A stretch of 20,900 nt of DNA from the NCBI GenBank assembly GCA_002471805.1, contig DKQR01000016.1:542-21441 (forward strand), written 5' to 3'. This DNA comes from Fidelibacterota bacterium UBA7303 (GTDB taxonomy: Bacteria; Fidelibacterota; Marinisomatia; Marinisomatales; UBA1611). Shown in pieces: positions 1 to 7,028 of the stretch. Both the position numbers and the translations under genes were made by a program. Position 1 is the stretch's first letter; each line of letters opens with the position of its first letter. A model generated the notes under the pieces. That model was not told the DNA's origin. It ran no database searches and worked only from the letters and a program-made list of their open reading frames with translations.

Positions 1-216
1 TCAATTGCATTGGCGTTTGTTGCAATATTCCCCTATATACTGATGCAGACCATGAAGATCAATTATGACCTAGCATCTTTCTTTGGGGGTACAAGCCTGC
101 TGATCATTGTCGGTGTTGCCCTTGATACACTGCAGCAGATTGAGTCTCATTTATTAATGCGGCATTATGATGGATTTTTAAGCCAGGGACGGATTCGCGG
201 ACGGAGGCGGATGTAA
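1..216 (+). CDS. secY: Protein translocase subunit SecY, C-terminal part (truncated by window start)
   Basis: The reading frame is open from base 1 and gives the last 71 residues of SecY, the channel subunit of the SecYEG translocon in the inner membrane. The visible part has a hydrophobic segment (FVAIFPYILMQTM), then the last transmembrane helix with the family-typical stretch GGTSLLIIVGVALDTLQQIE, then SHLLMRHYDGF and a basic cytoplasmic tail ending RIRGRRRM. This is how bacterial SecY ends, with the helix 10 and tail region that contacts the ribosome and SecA. The stop TAA overlaps the start ATG of map by one base, so the two are probably translationally coupled. The upstream part of the gene lies outside the window. 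Confidence 0.97.
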   Translation, partial: SIALAFVAIFPYILMQTMKINYDLASFFGGTSLLIIVGVALDTLQQIESHLLMRHYDGFLSQGRIRGRRRM

Positions 217-971
217 TGGTGCATACTCGCACACAGCGTGAAATCGAGAAAATCGCAAAAAGCTGCCAAATCGTTGCTGATACACTGATCATGCTGGAGA
301 AACATATAGTATCCGGGGCAAAAGTTTCCGAATTAGACCGGATGGCGGAAGAATTTATCAGATCCAGAGGTGCACGGCCCGCTTTCAAAGGGTACATGGG
401 GTATCCTGCCACATTATGCGTATCAATAGATGATGCCGTGGTACATGGAATTCCAGGTGAAAATATTCTGCAGGGTGGACAAATTGTTGGAATCGATTGT
501 GGTGCGGAACTCAATGGTTATTACGGTGATCATGCACGAACCTTTGCCGTTGGTAAAGTAGATGCTGAAAAAGAAAAATTGATGGCAGTGACAAGGGAGT
601 CATTAAACAGAGCCATTGAACAGGCTGTTCCTGGGAATTATGTAGGAGATATTGGTTATGCCGTGCAATCCTACGTAGAAAGTAATGGTTTTTCAGTGGT
701 CCGAGAGTTGGTCGGCCACGGGATAGGAACTGAGTTGCATGAAGAACCGCAAATTCCAAATTATGGACAGGAAAAGCAGGGACACCCTTTATGCCCGGGA
801 ATGTGCATTGCAATCGAGCCAATGATCAATGCCGGCGCCAAGGAAGTTTTTACTGCCCAAGATGGTTGGACCATCATGACCCGGGACGGAAAAGCATCAG
901 CCCATTACGAGCACACCATTGCCATCACAAAAGATGCCCCCCAGATTTTAAGCGTTGGATCTGATGGCTAA
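216..971 (+). CDS. map: Methionine aminopeptidase, type I
   Basis: This cytosolic dinuclear-metal enzyme removes the initiator methionine from nascent proteins. At 251 residues it has normal type I length. The five metal ligands of the pita-bread fold are present: D94 and D105 (in GIDCGAELNGYYGDHARTF), H168 (LVGHGIG), E201 (AIEPMI) and E232 (YEHTIAI). The substrate-binding His is H77 in VVHGIP. The ATG overlaps the secY stop by one base and the 3' end overlaps infA by 8 bases. Gene order secY-map-infA without adk between secY and map is common in the Bacteroidota/FCB lineage. No SRAP or SH3 N-terminal extension is present. Confidence 0.98.
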   Translation: MVHTRTQREIEKIAKSCQIVADTLIMLEKHIVSGAKVSELDRMAEEFIRSRGARPAFKGYMGYPATLCVSIDDAVVHGIPGENILQGGQIVGIDCGAELNGYYGDHARTFAVGKVDAEKEKLMAVTRESLNRAIEQAVPGNYVGDIGYAVQSYVESNGFSVVRELVGHGIGTELHEEPQIPNYGQEKQGHPLCPGMCIAIEPMINAGAKEVFTAQDGWTIMTRDGKASAHYEHTIAITKDAPQILSVGSDG

Positions 972-1191
972 AGAACAACCCATTACCATTGATGGAATTA
1001 TTAAGGAAACACTGCCCAATGCCATGTTTCGTGTGGAAGTTGAGATCGGAGATGGAGCCCATGAGGTATTGGCTCATGTCAGTGGGAAAATGAGAATGCA
1101 TTTCATCAAAATTCTACCGGGTGATGTGGTGACACTGGAGATATCGCCGTATGATCTTAGCCGGGGTCGAATTGTTTACAGACAAAAGTAA
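964..1191 (+). CDS. infA: Translation initiation factor IF-1
   Basis: A 75-residue single OB-fold protein that binds the ribosomal A site during initiation. Family-typical stretches are visible: IDGIIKETLPNAMFRVEVE, VLAHVSGKMRM, ILPGDVVTLE and the signature SPYDLSRGRIVYR. The start is placed at ATG 964 (MAKEQPITIDG), where IF-1 proteins normally begin. A TTG nine bases upstream is in frame but would only add three residues. It overlaps the end of map by 8 bases, which suggests translational coupling. Usual IF-1 length is about 72 residues, so there is nothing odd here. Confidence 0.97.
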   Translation: MAKEQPITIDGIIKETLPNAMFRVEVEIGDGAHEVLAHVSGKMRMHFIKILPGDVVTLEISPYDLSRGRIVYRQK

Positions 1192-1197
1192 ATTATT

Positions 1198-1311
1198 ATG
1201 AAAGTACGTCCATCAGTCAAAAAAATTTGTGATAAATGCAAGGTTATCAAACGCAAAGGTGTTGTCCTGGTGATCTGTGAAAACCCGAAACACAAGCAGA
1301 GGCAAGGTTAG
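1198..1311 (+). CDS. rpmJ: 50S ribosomal protein L36
   Basis: A 37-residue protein beginning MKVRPSVKKICDKCKVIKRK and ending HKQRQG, the classic short L36. The zinc-ribbon ligands C11, C14, C27 and H32 are all present, so this is the zinc-binding (C+) form. It sits 6 bases after infA and 9 bases before rpsM. Its stop TAG overlaps the GGAG Shine-Dalgarno site (1311-1314) of rpsM. The gene is shorter than many ORF-length cutoffs, but identity is clear from sequence and from the infA-rpmJ-rpsM order. Confidence 0.98.
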   Translation: MKVRPSVKKICDKCKVIKRKGVVLVICENPKHKQRQG

Positions 1312-1320
1312 GAGTTATTT

Positions 1321-1704
1321 ATGGCGCGTATCGTAGGAGTGGATATACCCCGCAATAAAAAGGTTCCATATGCACTGAGGTACATTCATGGTATTGGTAC
1401 AACAACGGCAATTAAACTGTGCGCAGAAGCAAAAGTGGACCAGAACAGTCGTGTTCAGGATCTGACAGAAAAACAGGTTATTGCCCTGCGGGATGCAATC
1501 GCGAATTTGGGGATTATGGTTGAAGGTGAGTTGCGGTCGCAGACCGCCATGAATATTAAACGACTGAAAGATCTGGGCACTTACCGCGGCCTGCGCCACC
1601 GCAGAGGTTTGCCGACGAATGGTCAGCGCACCAAGACCAATGCTCGGACTCGCAAAGGGAAAAAACGGACTATTGGTCTTGGGAAAAAAGCCGTAACGGT
1701 ATAG
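1321..1704 (+). CDS. rpsM: 30S ribosomal protein S13
   Basis: First gene of the alpha operon proper. The protein lies in the head of the small subunit and contacts 16S rRNA, the P-site tRNA and the inter-subunit bridge. At 127 residues it has the expected length. Visible signatures are MARIVGVDIPRNKKVPYAL, the helix-hairpin-helix-like segment YIHGIGTTTAIKLC, and the C-terminal rRNA-binding stretch GLRHRRGLPTNGQRTKTNAR followed by a basic tail (RKGKKRTIGLGKK). The Shine-Dalgarno GGAG at 1311-1314 is well spaced from the ATG. Confidence 0.98.
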   Translation: MARIVGVDIPRNKKVPYALRYIHGIGTTTAIKLCAEAKVDQNSRVQDLTEKQVIALRDAIANLGIMVEGELRSQTAMNIKRLKDLGTYRGLRHRRGLPTNGQRTKTNARTRKGKKRTIGLGKKAVTV

Positions 1705-1726
1705 TCATCAATTAGAAGAGGAAATT

Positions 1727-2110
1727 TTGGCAGAAAAACAAAAAAAGAAAAAGAAAAGAACCGCCGACCCGCACGGGATCGCGCATATCAAATCCACATT
1801 CAATAACACTCATGTGACCTTGACAGATACCTATGGGAATGTTCTGGTCTGGGAAAAGGCAGGGACATTGGGGTTTAAAGGGTCTAGGAAAAGCACGGCC
1901 TATGCAGCTACCATGGCTGGTGAAAAGGCCGCACAAACAGCAATGAATATGGGTATTAACAGTGTGGATGTCCGTGTGAAAGGACCTGGACCAGGCCGTG
2001 AGGCTGCCATCAGGGCACTGGCAGTAGCCGGGCTGCAGATCACCAGTATTACTGATGTGACGCCACTGCCTCATAATGGGTGCAGACCACCAAAACGGAG
2101 ACGGGTATAA
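1727..2110 (+). CDS. rpsK: 30S ribosomal protein S11
   Basis: A 127-residue S11 that forms part of the platform and binds the 690 loop of 16S rRNA. The start is TTG at 1727, supported by a strong AAGAGGA Shine-Dalgarno site at 1716-1722 and by lack of a better start before the conserved core. The N-terminus is a run of lysines (QKKKKKKR), then HGIAHIKSTFNNTHVTLTD, FKGSRKSTAYAA, VKGPGPGREAAIRAL, and the C-terminal signature ITDVTPLPHNGCRPPKRRRV. Ribosomal protein genes with TTG starts are uncommon but not rare. Confidence 0.97.
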   Translation: MAEKQKKKKKRTADPHGIAHIKSTFNNTHVTLTDTYGNVLVWEKAGTLGFKGSRKSTAYAATMAGEKAAQTAMNMGINSVDVRVKGPGPGREAAIRALAVAGLQITSITDVTPLPHNGCRPPKRRRV

Positions 2111-2119
2111 GGACGAATC

Positions 2120-2737
2120 ATGGCAAAAAATAATACACCAAAAGGTAAACTGGTCCGGAAATTCGGGGAAAATATTTTTAACAATCCCAAATATGACCGT
2201 TTGCTGAATAGGAAACCCTACAAACCTGGCCAGCACGGTCAAAGCCGCCGTTCGAAACTTTCAAATTATGGACTGCAGCTTCAAGAGAAGCAAAAAATTA
2301 AATTCATGTACGGACTGCTGGAAAAACAGTTCCGCCTGACCTTCGAAAAAGCTGATCAAATGAAAGGAGAGACGGGTATTAATATGTTGCAACTGCTTGA
2401 ACGGCGTCTGGATAATGTGGTCTATCGACTTGGTTTTGCGCCTACACGGCCCGCAGCAAGACAAATGGTAAGCCATAAGCATATCCTGGTTAATAACCGT
2501 GTGGTGAATATCCCATCCTTCATTTTAAAACCCGGTGAAATGATCGAAGTTCGGGATAAAAGCAAGAAAAATGACAGCGTCCTGGATTCCATGCGCAGGA
2601 TCAAAGGCGATATTGAATTATCCTGGTTGGAACTGGATAAGGCAAAAATGCGGGGGACCTTTGTGTCTATCCCAGATCGGGATGAAATGAACATCACTGT
2701 AAACGAACAGTTGGTTGTAGAATTATTCTCTAAATAA
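2120..2737 (+). CDS. rpsD: 30S ribosomal protein S4
   Basis: A primary rRNA-binding assembly protein of 205 residues, normal for the family. The S4 RNA-binding domain begins near residue 95 (LERRLDNVVYRLGFAPTRPAARQMVSHKHILVNNRVVNIPSF). The N-terminal half has the usual basic GQHGQSRRSKLSNYGLQLQEKQK segment. The N-terminal cysteine cluster found in some S4 proteins is absent, so this is the zinc-free form. In E. coli S4 represses the alpha operon by binding its leader. No such control can be read from this window. It sits between rpsK (9-base gap) and rpoA (21-base gap). Confidence 0.98.
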   Translation: MAKNNTPKGKLVRKFGENIFNNPKYDRLLNRKPYKPGQHGQSRRSKLSNYGLQLQEKQKIKFMYGLLEKQFRLTFEKADQMKGETGINMLQLLERRLDNVVYRLGFAPTRPAARQMVSHKHILVNNRVVNIPSFILKPGEMIEVRDKSKKNDSVLDSMRRIKGDIELSWLELDKAKMRGTFVSIPDRDEMNITVNEQLVVELFSK

Positions 2738-2758
2738 TCAAGTTAGGAAACATCTTAA

Positions 2759-3733
2759 ATGGCAAGTAAATCTTTAGAACTAAACATTGATTTCAAATCA
2801 ACATCCAAGTCCGGGAATACCGGAACATTCACCGTCCAGCCTCTGGAACGGGGATTTGGTGTCACCATTGGAAATGCGTTGCGACGCGTACTATTGACCA
2901 GTATACCTGGAGCGGCGATCACCCATGTAAAAATTGATGGTGTCCAGCATGAATTCTCCACCTTGACCGGTGTTAAGGAAGATGTGGCGGATATTATTAT
3001 GAATCTGAAAAATGTCCGCTTCAGACTGATGGATAATAATCCGGATAAAGTGAATCTGAGCCTGAAAGGAAAACATATCTTCACCGCAAATGATATCCAG
3101 AAAGCCAGTGATCAATTCGAGATTTTGAATCCTGATGAATATATCAGTGAAATCAATGCAAAAGGGAAGATAGAACTGGAATTGCGGATTGGCATTGGCA
3201 AGGGTTATGTACCATCGGAGGAGAATGATCTTCCAAACCTAACTGTAGGAACCTTATCCATAGACAGCATTTTTAACCCGGTTACCAATGTGTCCTTTAA
3301 TATACAACCTGTACCTGGCGCCAAGGATCCAATTGAAATCCTGTCTATGGATATCGAAACAGATGGGTCGATCACAGCCAAGGATGCAGCCAGCTATTCT
3401 GCTACCTATCTTCGGGAACATTTGAAATTCGTGGAAGCGATTGCTAACCCATCGGTATTGGAAATTTCTGATGGTGTTTCAGAAGAGACCATTATGCTTA
3501 GGAAATTATTGAACTCGACGATTGATGAGATGGAATTATCGGTTCGGAGCTTTAACTGCCTCCAAGCAGCGGGCATCAAATACATTTACGAACTGGTGAA
3601 TAAAGAAGAAAACCAAATGCTAAAATACAAGAATTTTGGCCGCAAATCCTTAACCGAACTGGTCGAAAAACTTGACTCCATGGGATTGCACTTCGGTATG
3701 GAAATAGATAAAATCATGGCCGAAGAAGGATAA
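2759..3733 (+). CDS. rpoA: DNA-directed RNA polymerase subunit alpha
   Basis: A 324-residue alpha subunit, which dimerises to nucleate core RNA polymerase. The N-terminal assembly domain (about residues 1-230) carries the family-typical FTVQPLERGFGVTIGNALRR and LTSIPGAAITHVKIDGVQHE. A short linker leads to the C-terminal domain (about 248-315), which contacts UP elements and activators. Its DNA-binding residues are retained: R263, N266 and C267 in SVRSFNCLQ match E. coli R265, N268 and C269, followed by GRKSLTEL. The Shine-Dalgarno is AGGAAA at 2745-2750. The start matches family length. Confidence 0.98.
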   Translation: MASKSLELNIDFKSTSKSGNTGTFTVQPLERGFGVTIGNALRRVLLTSIPGAAITHVKIDGVQHEFSTLTGVKEDVADIIMNLKNVRFRLMDNNPDKVNLSLKGKHIFTANDIQKASDQFEILNPDEYISEINAKGKIELELRIGIGKGYVPSEENDLPNLTVGTLSIDSIFNPVTNVSFNIQPVPGAKDPIEILSMDIETDGSITAKDAASYSATYLREHLKFVEAIANPSVLEISDGVSEETIMLRKLLNSTIDEMELSVRSFNCLQAAGIKYIYELVNKEENQMLKYKNFGRKSLTELVEKLDSMGLHFGMEIDKIMAEEG

Positions 3734-3736
3734 CCA

Positions 3737-4129
3737 ATGCGTCACAATAAATCCGGACGTAAACTGGGCCGAAAGACAGCAAGCCGCAAGGCATTGATGT
3801 CAAATCTGGCTTCAGCACTGATTACACATAAGCGAATCAAAACAACCGATGCCAAAGCAAAAGAACTCCGAATGTATGTGGAACCCCTTGTAACGTTCGC
3901 CAAGCGCGGAGACCTGCACGCACGCCGGCAGGTGTTGAAAAAAATTCCTCGCAAGGCAATTATCCATGAATTGTTTGATACCATCGGACCCTCATTCTCA
4001 GACCGTGATGGAGGCTATACTAGAATTACCAAACTTGGATTCAGGGATAATGACCGTGCGCCCATGTCTTTGATTGAATTTGTTGGTATGACTGCAGAGT
4101 CCGTTCCGCAAGGTGAGTCAACAGAATAA
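3737..4129 (+). CDS. rplQ: 50S ribosomal protein L17
   Basis: Last gene of the alpha operon, 130 residues. The start MRHNKSGRKLGRKTASRKAL and the segment LITHKRIKTTDAKAKELR are diagnostic of L17, as is the end of the fold, GGYTRITKLGFRDNDRAPM. Only 3 bases separate it from rpoA, and the AAGGA Shine-Dalgarno lies inside the last codons of rpoA, which implies coupling. A strong intrinsic terminator starts 51 bases after its stop. Confidence 0.98.
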   Translation: MRHNKSGRKLGRKTASRKALMSNLASALITHKRIKTTDAKAKELRMYVEPLVTFAKRGDLHARRQVLKKIPRKAIIHELFDTIGPSFSDRDGGYTRITKLGFRDNDRAPMSLIEFVGMTAESVPQGESTE

Positions 4130-4155
4130 AGATTATTCTACCATTGCCATTTTTA

Positions 4156-5295
4156 GTGAACCGCGAAGGGAATATATGTAGAAGGGCAGCAGTTGCTGCC
4201 CTTCTTTTTTTATTTAATAATCCTGTTTTTGCCAACACATTTGATGTGCGAGCGCTTTGGATTGTTCGTGATCACATCATTACTGCAGAAAAAATAGATG
4301 ATGTTATAGAATTCGCTGAGCGAAATAATTATAATCATCTATTCGTGCAGATCAGAGGCAGAGGTGATGCCTATTATACCTCCCGGGTAGTGCCCCGCTC
4401 CCATTTGCTGGCAGGAACAGATTTTGATCCTCTGGCATATATCATTAAAAAGGCAAGGCATTATAACATTGCAATCCATGCCTGGTTCAATGTGTATTAT
4501 CTATGGTCATCTCTGGACCTTCCAGTTCACCAGGATCATCTGCTTTATACACAACCTACCTGGCTGGATACAGAATTCCCAGATCCGATCAATGTACAAC
4601 AGACACTGGAGGCCGTGAGACAGAACAAGAATGCCAATGGAGAGGGATTTTACCTGGCACCAACCCATCCGGAGGTGGAAGCGCACCTGCAGAATGTGAT
4701 CACGGAACTGGTGCAGAATTATAAAATAGACGGTATCCATTTTGATTATATCCGCTATCATAGGAAAGGCTGGGGTTTGAACCCGGTAGGCCTGAAATTA
4801 TTTTTTAATCATTCGGCCTCCATCCCAGGCCTGCCTGCCCTGGAAGTAAAAGAGAAACCTACATTCAATGATTACAAGCGGGAAGCGATCACTAAATTTA
4901 TAAAAAAAGCATCCACGAGGATTAAGGCATACCAGCCTTATTGTATCGTTTCTGCTGCTGTAAAACCCAATCTATACGATGCCCGCAATCAGTTTGGCCA
5001 GGAATGGGATGTATGGCTGGCGGGGCGATATATTGACTGGGCAGTGCCTATGAATTATGCTATGGATTTAAATCACTTCGACCGCAACATCCAGATTATG
5101 AAGGATAACCTTCCTGTTCAATATCTGGATCGCATCATAATGGGTATCGCCGTATACAATCAAAAACCCCGTACAGCCGGACAAAAGATTTATCATACGG
5201 GAAAAAATGATTTTAGCGGGATCAGCATTTTTTCCTACACCGTCTTTAAGGAACAGCCGTCCTATGCTAAAAAACTGGTAAAATATTTGGAATAA
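4156..5295 (+). CDS. Secreted GHL10-type (DUF187) glycoside hydrolase-like protein
   Basis: The mature part matches the glycosyl-hydrolase-like 10 family, a TIM-barrel group thought to act on envelope or extracellular glycans. Visible landmarks are the first strand VRALWIVRD, then NHLFVQIRGRGDAYYTS, IAIHAWFNVYYLW, the acidic strand motif KIDGIHFDYIRYH (about 4726-4761) and YIDWAVPMNYAMD. A signal peptide is likely: RRAAVAALLFLFNNPVFA, with cleavage after VFA. The start is uncertain. TTG 4144 and GTG 4156 are in frame but lack a Shine-Dalgarno. A good GAAGGG (4165-4170) points instead to ATA 4174, in frame, or ATG 4176, out of frame and directly followed by TAG. The alpha-operon terminator overlaps the signal-peptide codons. 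Substrate is unknown. Confidence 0.8.
   Translation: MNREGNICRRAAVAALLFLFNNPVFANTFDVRALWIVRDHIITAEKIDDVIEFAERNNYNHLFVQIRGRGDAYYTSRVVPRSHLLAGTDFDPLAYIIKKARHYNIAIHAWFNVYYLWSSLDLPVHQDHLLYTQPTWLDTEFPDPINVQQTLEAVRQNKNANGEGFYLAPTHPEVEAHLQNVITELVQNYKIDGIHFDYIRYHRKGWGLNPVGLKLFFNHSASIPGLPALEVKEKPTFNDYKREAITKFIKKASTRIKAYQPYCIVSAAVKPNLYDARNQFGQEWDVWLAGRYIDWAVPMNYAMDLNHFDRNIQIMKDNLPVQYLDRIIMGIAVYNQKPRTAGQKIYHTGKNDFSGISIFSYTVFKEQPSYAKKLVKYLE
4181..4215 (+). terminator. Intrinsic terminator of the alpha operon, overlapping the next gene's signal-peptide codons
   Basis: A perfect 11-base inverted repeat, GAAGGGCAGCA (4181-4191) and TGCTGCCCTTC (4194-4204), is followed at once by seven T (4205-4211) and ATTT. 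The two-base centre means the innermost A-T pair must open, leaving a GC-rich 10-bp stem with a 4-base loop. Position 51 bases after rplQ and the U-tract make it a textbook Rho-independent terminator. Unusually, it lies inside the open reading frame of the following gene and encodes the hydrophobic core of its predicted signal peptide. Confidence 0.9.
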
Positions 5296-5317
5296 ATTCC
5301 TGCGGTTGGGGTTTATC

Positions 5318-5331
5318 TGCCAAAACTGGCA
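5318..5331. promoter_or_regulatory. Short palindrome upstream of hutU, possible operator
   Basis: TGCCA-AAAC-TGGCA is a perfect 5-4-5 inverted repeat in the 83-base gap between the GHL10 gene and hutU. It could be a repressor site for hut genes or a weak hairpin. No U-tract follows directly, so it is not a convincing terminator. It does not match the HutC operators I know of. No clear -35/-10 pair could be assigned in the gap. Confidence 0.25.
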
Positions 5332-5378
5332 TATCAATCTGTCTTTAAATTCTCCAGTCGTTTTTGTATTAAGAAAAC

Positions 5379-7028
5379 ATGTCTAGAACAATCCATCCGC
5401 CCGCGGGAACGAAATTAACCTGTAAAAACTGGCAGATTGAGGCAGTATACAGGATGATACAGCATAACCTAGACCCGGATGTGGCAGAAATTCCAGAAGA
5501 ATTGATTGTCTATGGCGGCAAAGGAAAAGCAGCTCGAAACTGGGATTGTTTTGAGGTTATTTTAAATACGCTGAAACGCCTCGAACCGGATGAAACATTG
5601 CTGATTCAGTCCGGGAAGCCTGTGGGCGTGGCCAAGACCCATACCTATTCACCAAGGGTTTTAATCGCCAATTCTAATCTCGTGCCCAAGTGGGCAACCT
5701 GGGAGCAGTTCAATGAACTGGAGGACCGGGGATTGATGATGTATGGGCAGATGACGGCCGGAAGCTGGATCTATATCGGTACACAGGGTATTCTCCAGGG
5801 AACCTACGAGACATTCATTGCGGCTGCTAATACTCACTGGCAGAGTAAATCTCTGTCCGGGAAATGGGTATTAACGGCAGGCCTGGGAGGAATGGGAGGC
5901 GCCCAGCCCCTGGCTGTGACCATGGCTGGCGGAGTGAGTATATGTATTGAGATCGATCCCCACCGCATTCAGCGCCGACTGGATACTAAATACCTGGATC
6001 GTGCAACGAAAAACTTTGATGAGGCTGTACGCTGGGCACAAGATTCCCTGAAGAAAAGAAAACCACTCAGTATTGGACTTGAAGGAAATGCTGCTAACCT
6101 GGTGGCCGAATTTGCTAAGCGGGATATTATACCGGACCTGGTGACAGACCAGACATCTGCACATGACGAACTGATAGGCTATATTCCAAATCATTATACC
6201 TTGGACCAGGCCAATTCACTTCGTGAAACAGACCCTGAAGCCTATATAAAAGAAGCATACCGCGCTATGGGGGAACATGTACAGGCTATCCTGGATCTAA
6301 AGAAAAAGGGAGCAGTAGCCTTTGATTACGGCAATAACCTTAGGGCCCAGGCGGAAAAAGCAGGCATAAAGGACGCTTTTTCATATCCTGGATTTGTTCC
6401 GGCCTATATCCGGCCGCTCTTTTGCGAGGGAAAAGGTCCATTCAGGTGGGTTGCCCTGTCCGGGGATCCTGAAGATATTTACCGTACCGATGAGCTGGTT
6501 CTTAACATGTTTCCGGAAAATGAAGCATTGTGCCGCTGGATCACCATGGCCAGGGAACAGGTGGAATTCCAGGGTTTGCCCTCCCGGATCTGCTGGCTGG
6601 GATATGGAGAAAGAGCCAGATTCGGCCTGGCACTGAATGACCTGGTCAGAACTGGTGAATTAAAGGCACCCATCGTGATCGGCAGGGATCATTTGGATTG
6701 CGGGTCTGTGGCTTCCCCAAACCGGGAAACAGAAGCCATGAAGGACGGTACAGATGCTGTAGCAGATTGGCCGTTGCTGAATGCTATGGTAAATATTGCC
6801 AGCGGTGCGACCTGGGTCTCCTTCCATCACGGTGGTGGGGTGGGCATGGGCTATTCGCTCCATGCCGGTCAGGTGATCGTAGCAGATGGTACATCGGAAA
6901 TGGACGAACGCCTGGAACGTGTGCTGACCAATGACCCGGGTATGGGTCTTTTTCGACATGCGGACGCAGGGTATGAAGAAGCGCTGGAAAATGCGGAGAA
7001 ATGGGATATGGATATCCCTATGATATAG
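5379..7028 (+). CDS. hutU: Urocanate hydratase (urocanase)
   Basis: The second enzyme of histidine degradation. It uses tightly bound NAD+ to hydrate urocanate to 4-imidazolone-5-propionate in the cytosol. At 549 residues it is close to the usual 550-560. Signatures are the N-terminal YGGKGKAARNW, the NAD-binding GLGGMGGAQPLAVTMAGG, DQTSAHDELIGYIP, the catalytic-cysteine segment ICWLGYGERARFGLA (Cys405, matching Cys410 of Pseudomonas putida), IVIGRDHLDCGSVASPNRETE and VSFHHGGGVGMGYSLHAGQV. In the penultimate motif Cys441 stands where I recall Ser in most bacterial urocanases. The 3' end overlaps the hutI frame, so the two genes form an operon. hutH (histidine ammonia-lyase) is not in the window. 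Confidence 0.97.
   Translation: MSRTIHPPAGTKLTCKNWQIEAVYRMIQHNLDPDVAEIPEELIVYGGKGKAARNWDCFEVILNTLKRLEPDETLLIQSGKPVGVAKTHTYSPRVLIANSNLVPKWATWEQFNELEDRGLMMYGQMTAGSWIYIGTQGILQGTYETFIAAANTHWQSKSLSGKWVLTAGLGGMGGAQPLAVTMAGGVSICIEIDPHRIQRRLDTKYLDRATKNFDEAVRWAQDSLKKRKPLSIGLEGNAANLVAEFAKRDIIPDLVTDQTSAHDELIGYIPNHYTLDQANSLRETDPEAYIKEAYRAMGEHVQAILDLKKKGAVAFDYGNNLRAQAEKAGIKDAFSYPGFVPAYIRPLFCEGKGPFRWVALSGDPEDIYRTDELVLNMFPENEALCRWITMAREQVEFQGLPSRICWLGYGERARFGLALNDLVRTGELKAPIVIGRDHLDCGSVASPNRETEAMKDGTDAVADWPLLNAMVNIASGATWVSFHHGGGVGMGYSLHAGQVIVADGTSEMDERLERVLTNDPGMGLFRHADAGYEEALENAEKWDMDIPMI

Noticed and set aside
1712..2242. 176-residue minus-strand open frame across rpsK and the start of rpsD
   Set aside because: It lies wholly antisense to certain ribosomal protein genes and has no family resemblance. 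It is a shadow frame.
5318..5340. TGCCA/TGGCA hairpin as terminator of the GHL10 gene
   Set aside because: The stem is only 5 bp and no T-tract follows directly. It is kept only as a weak operator candidate.
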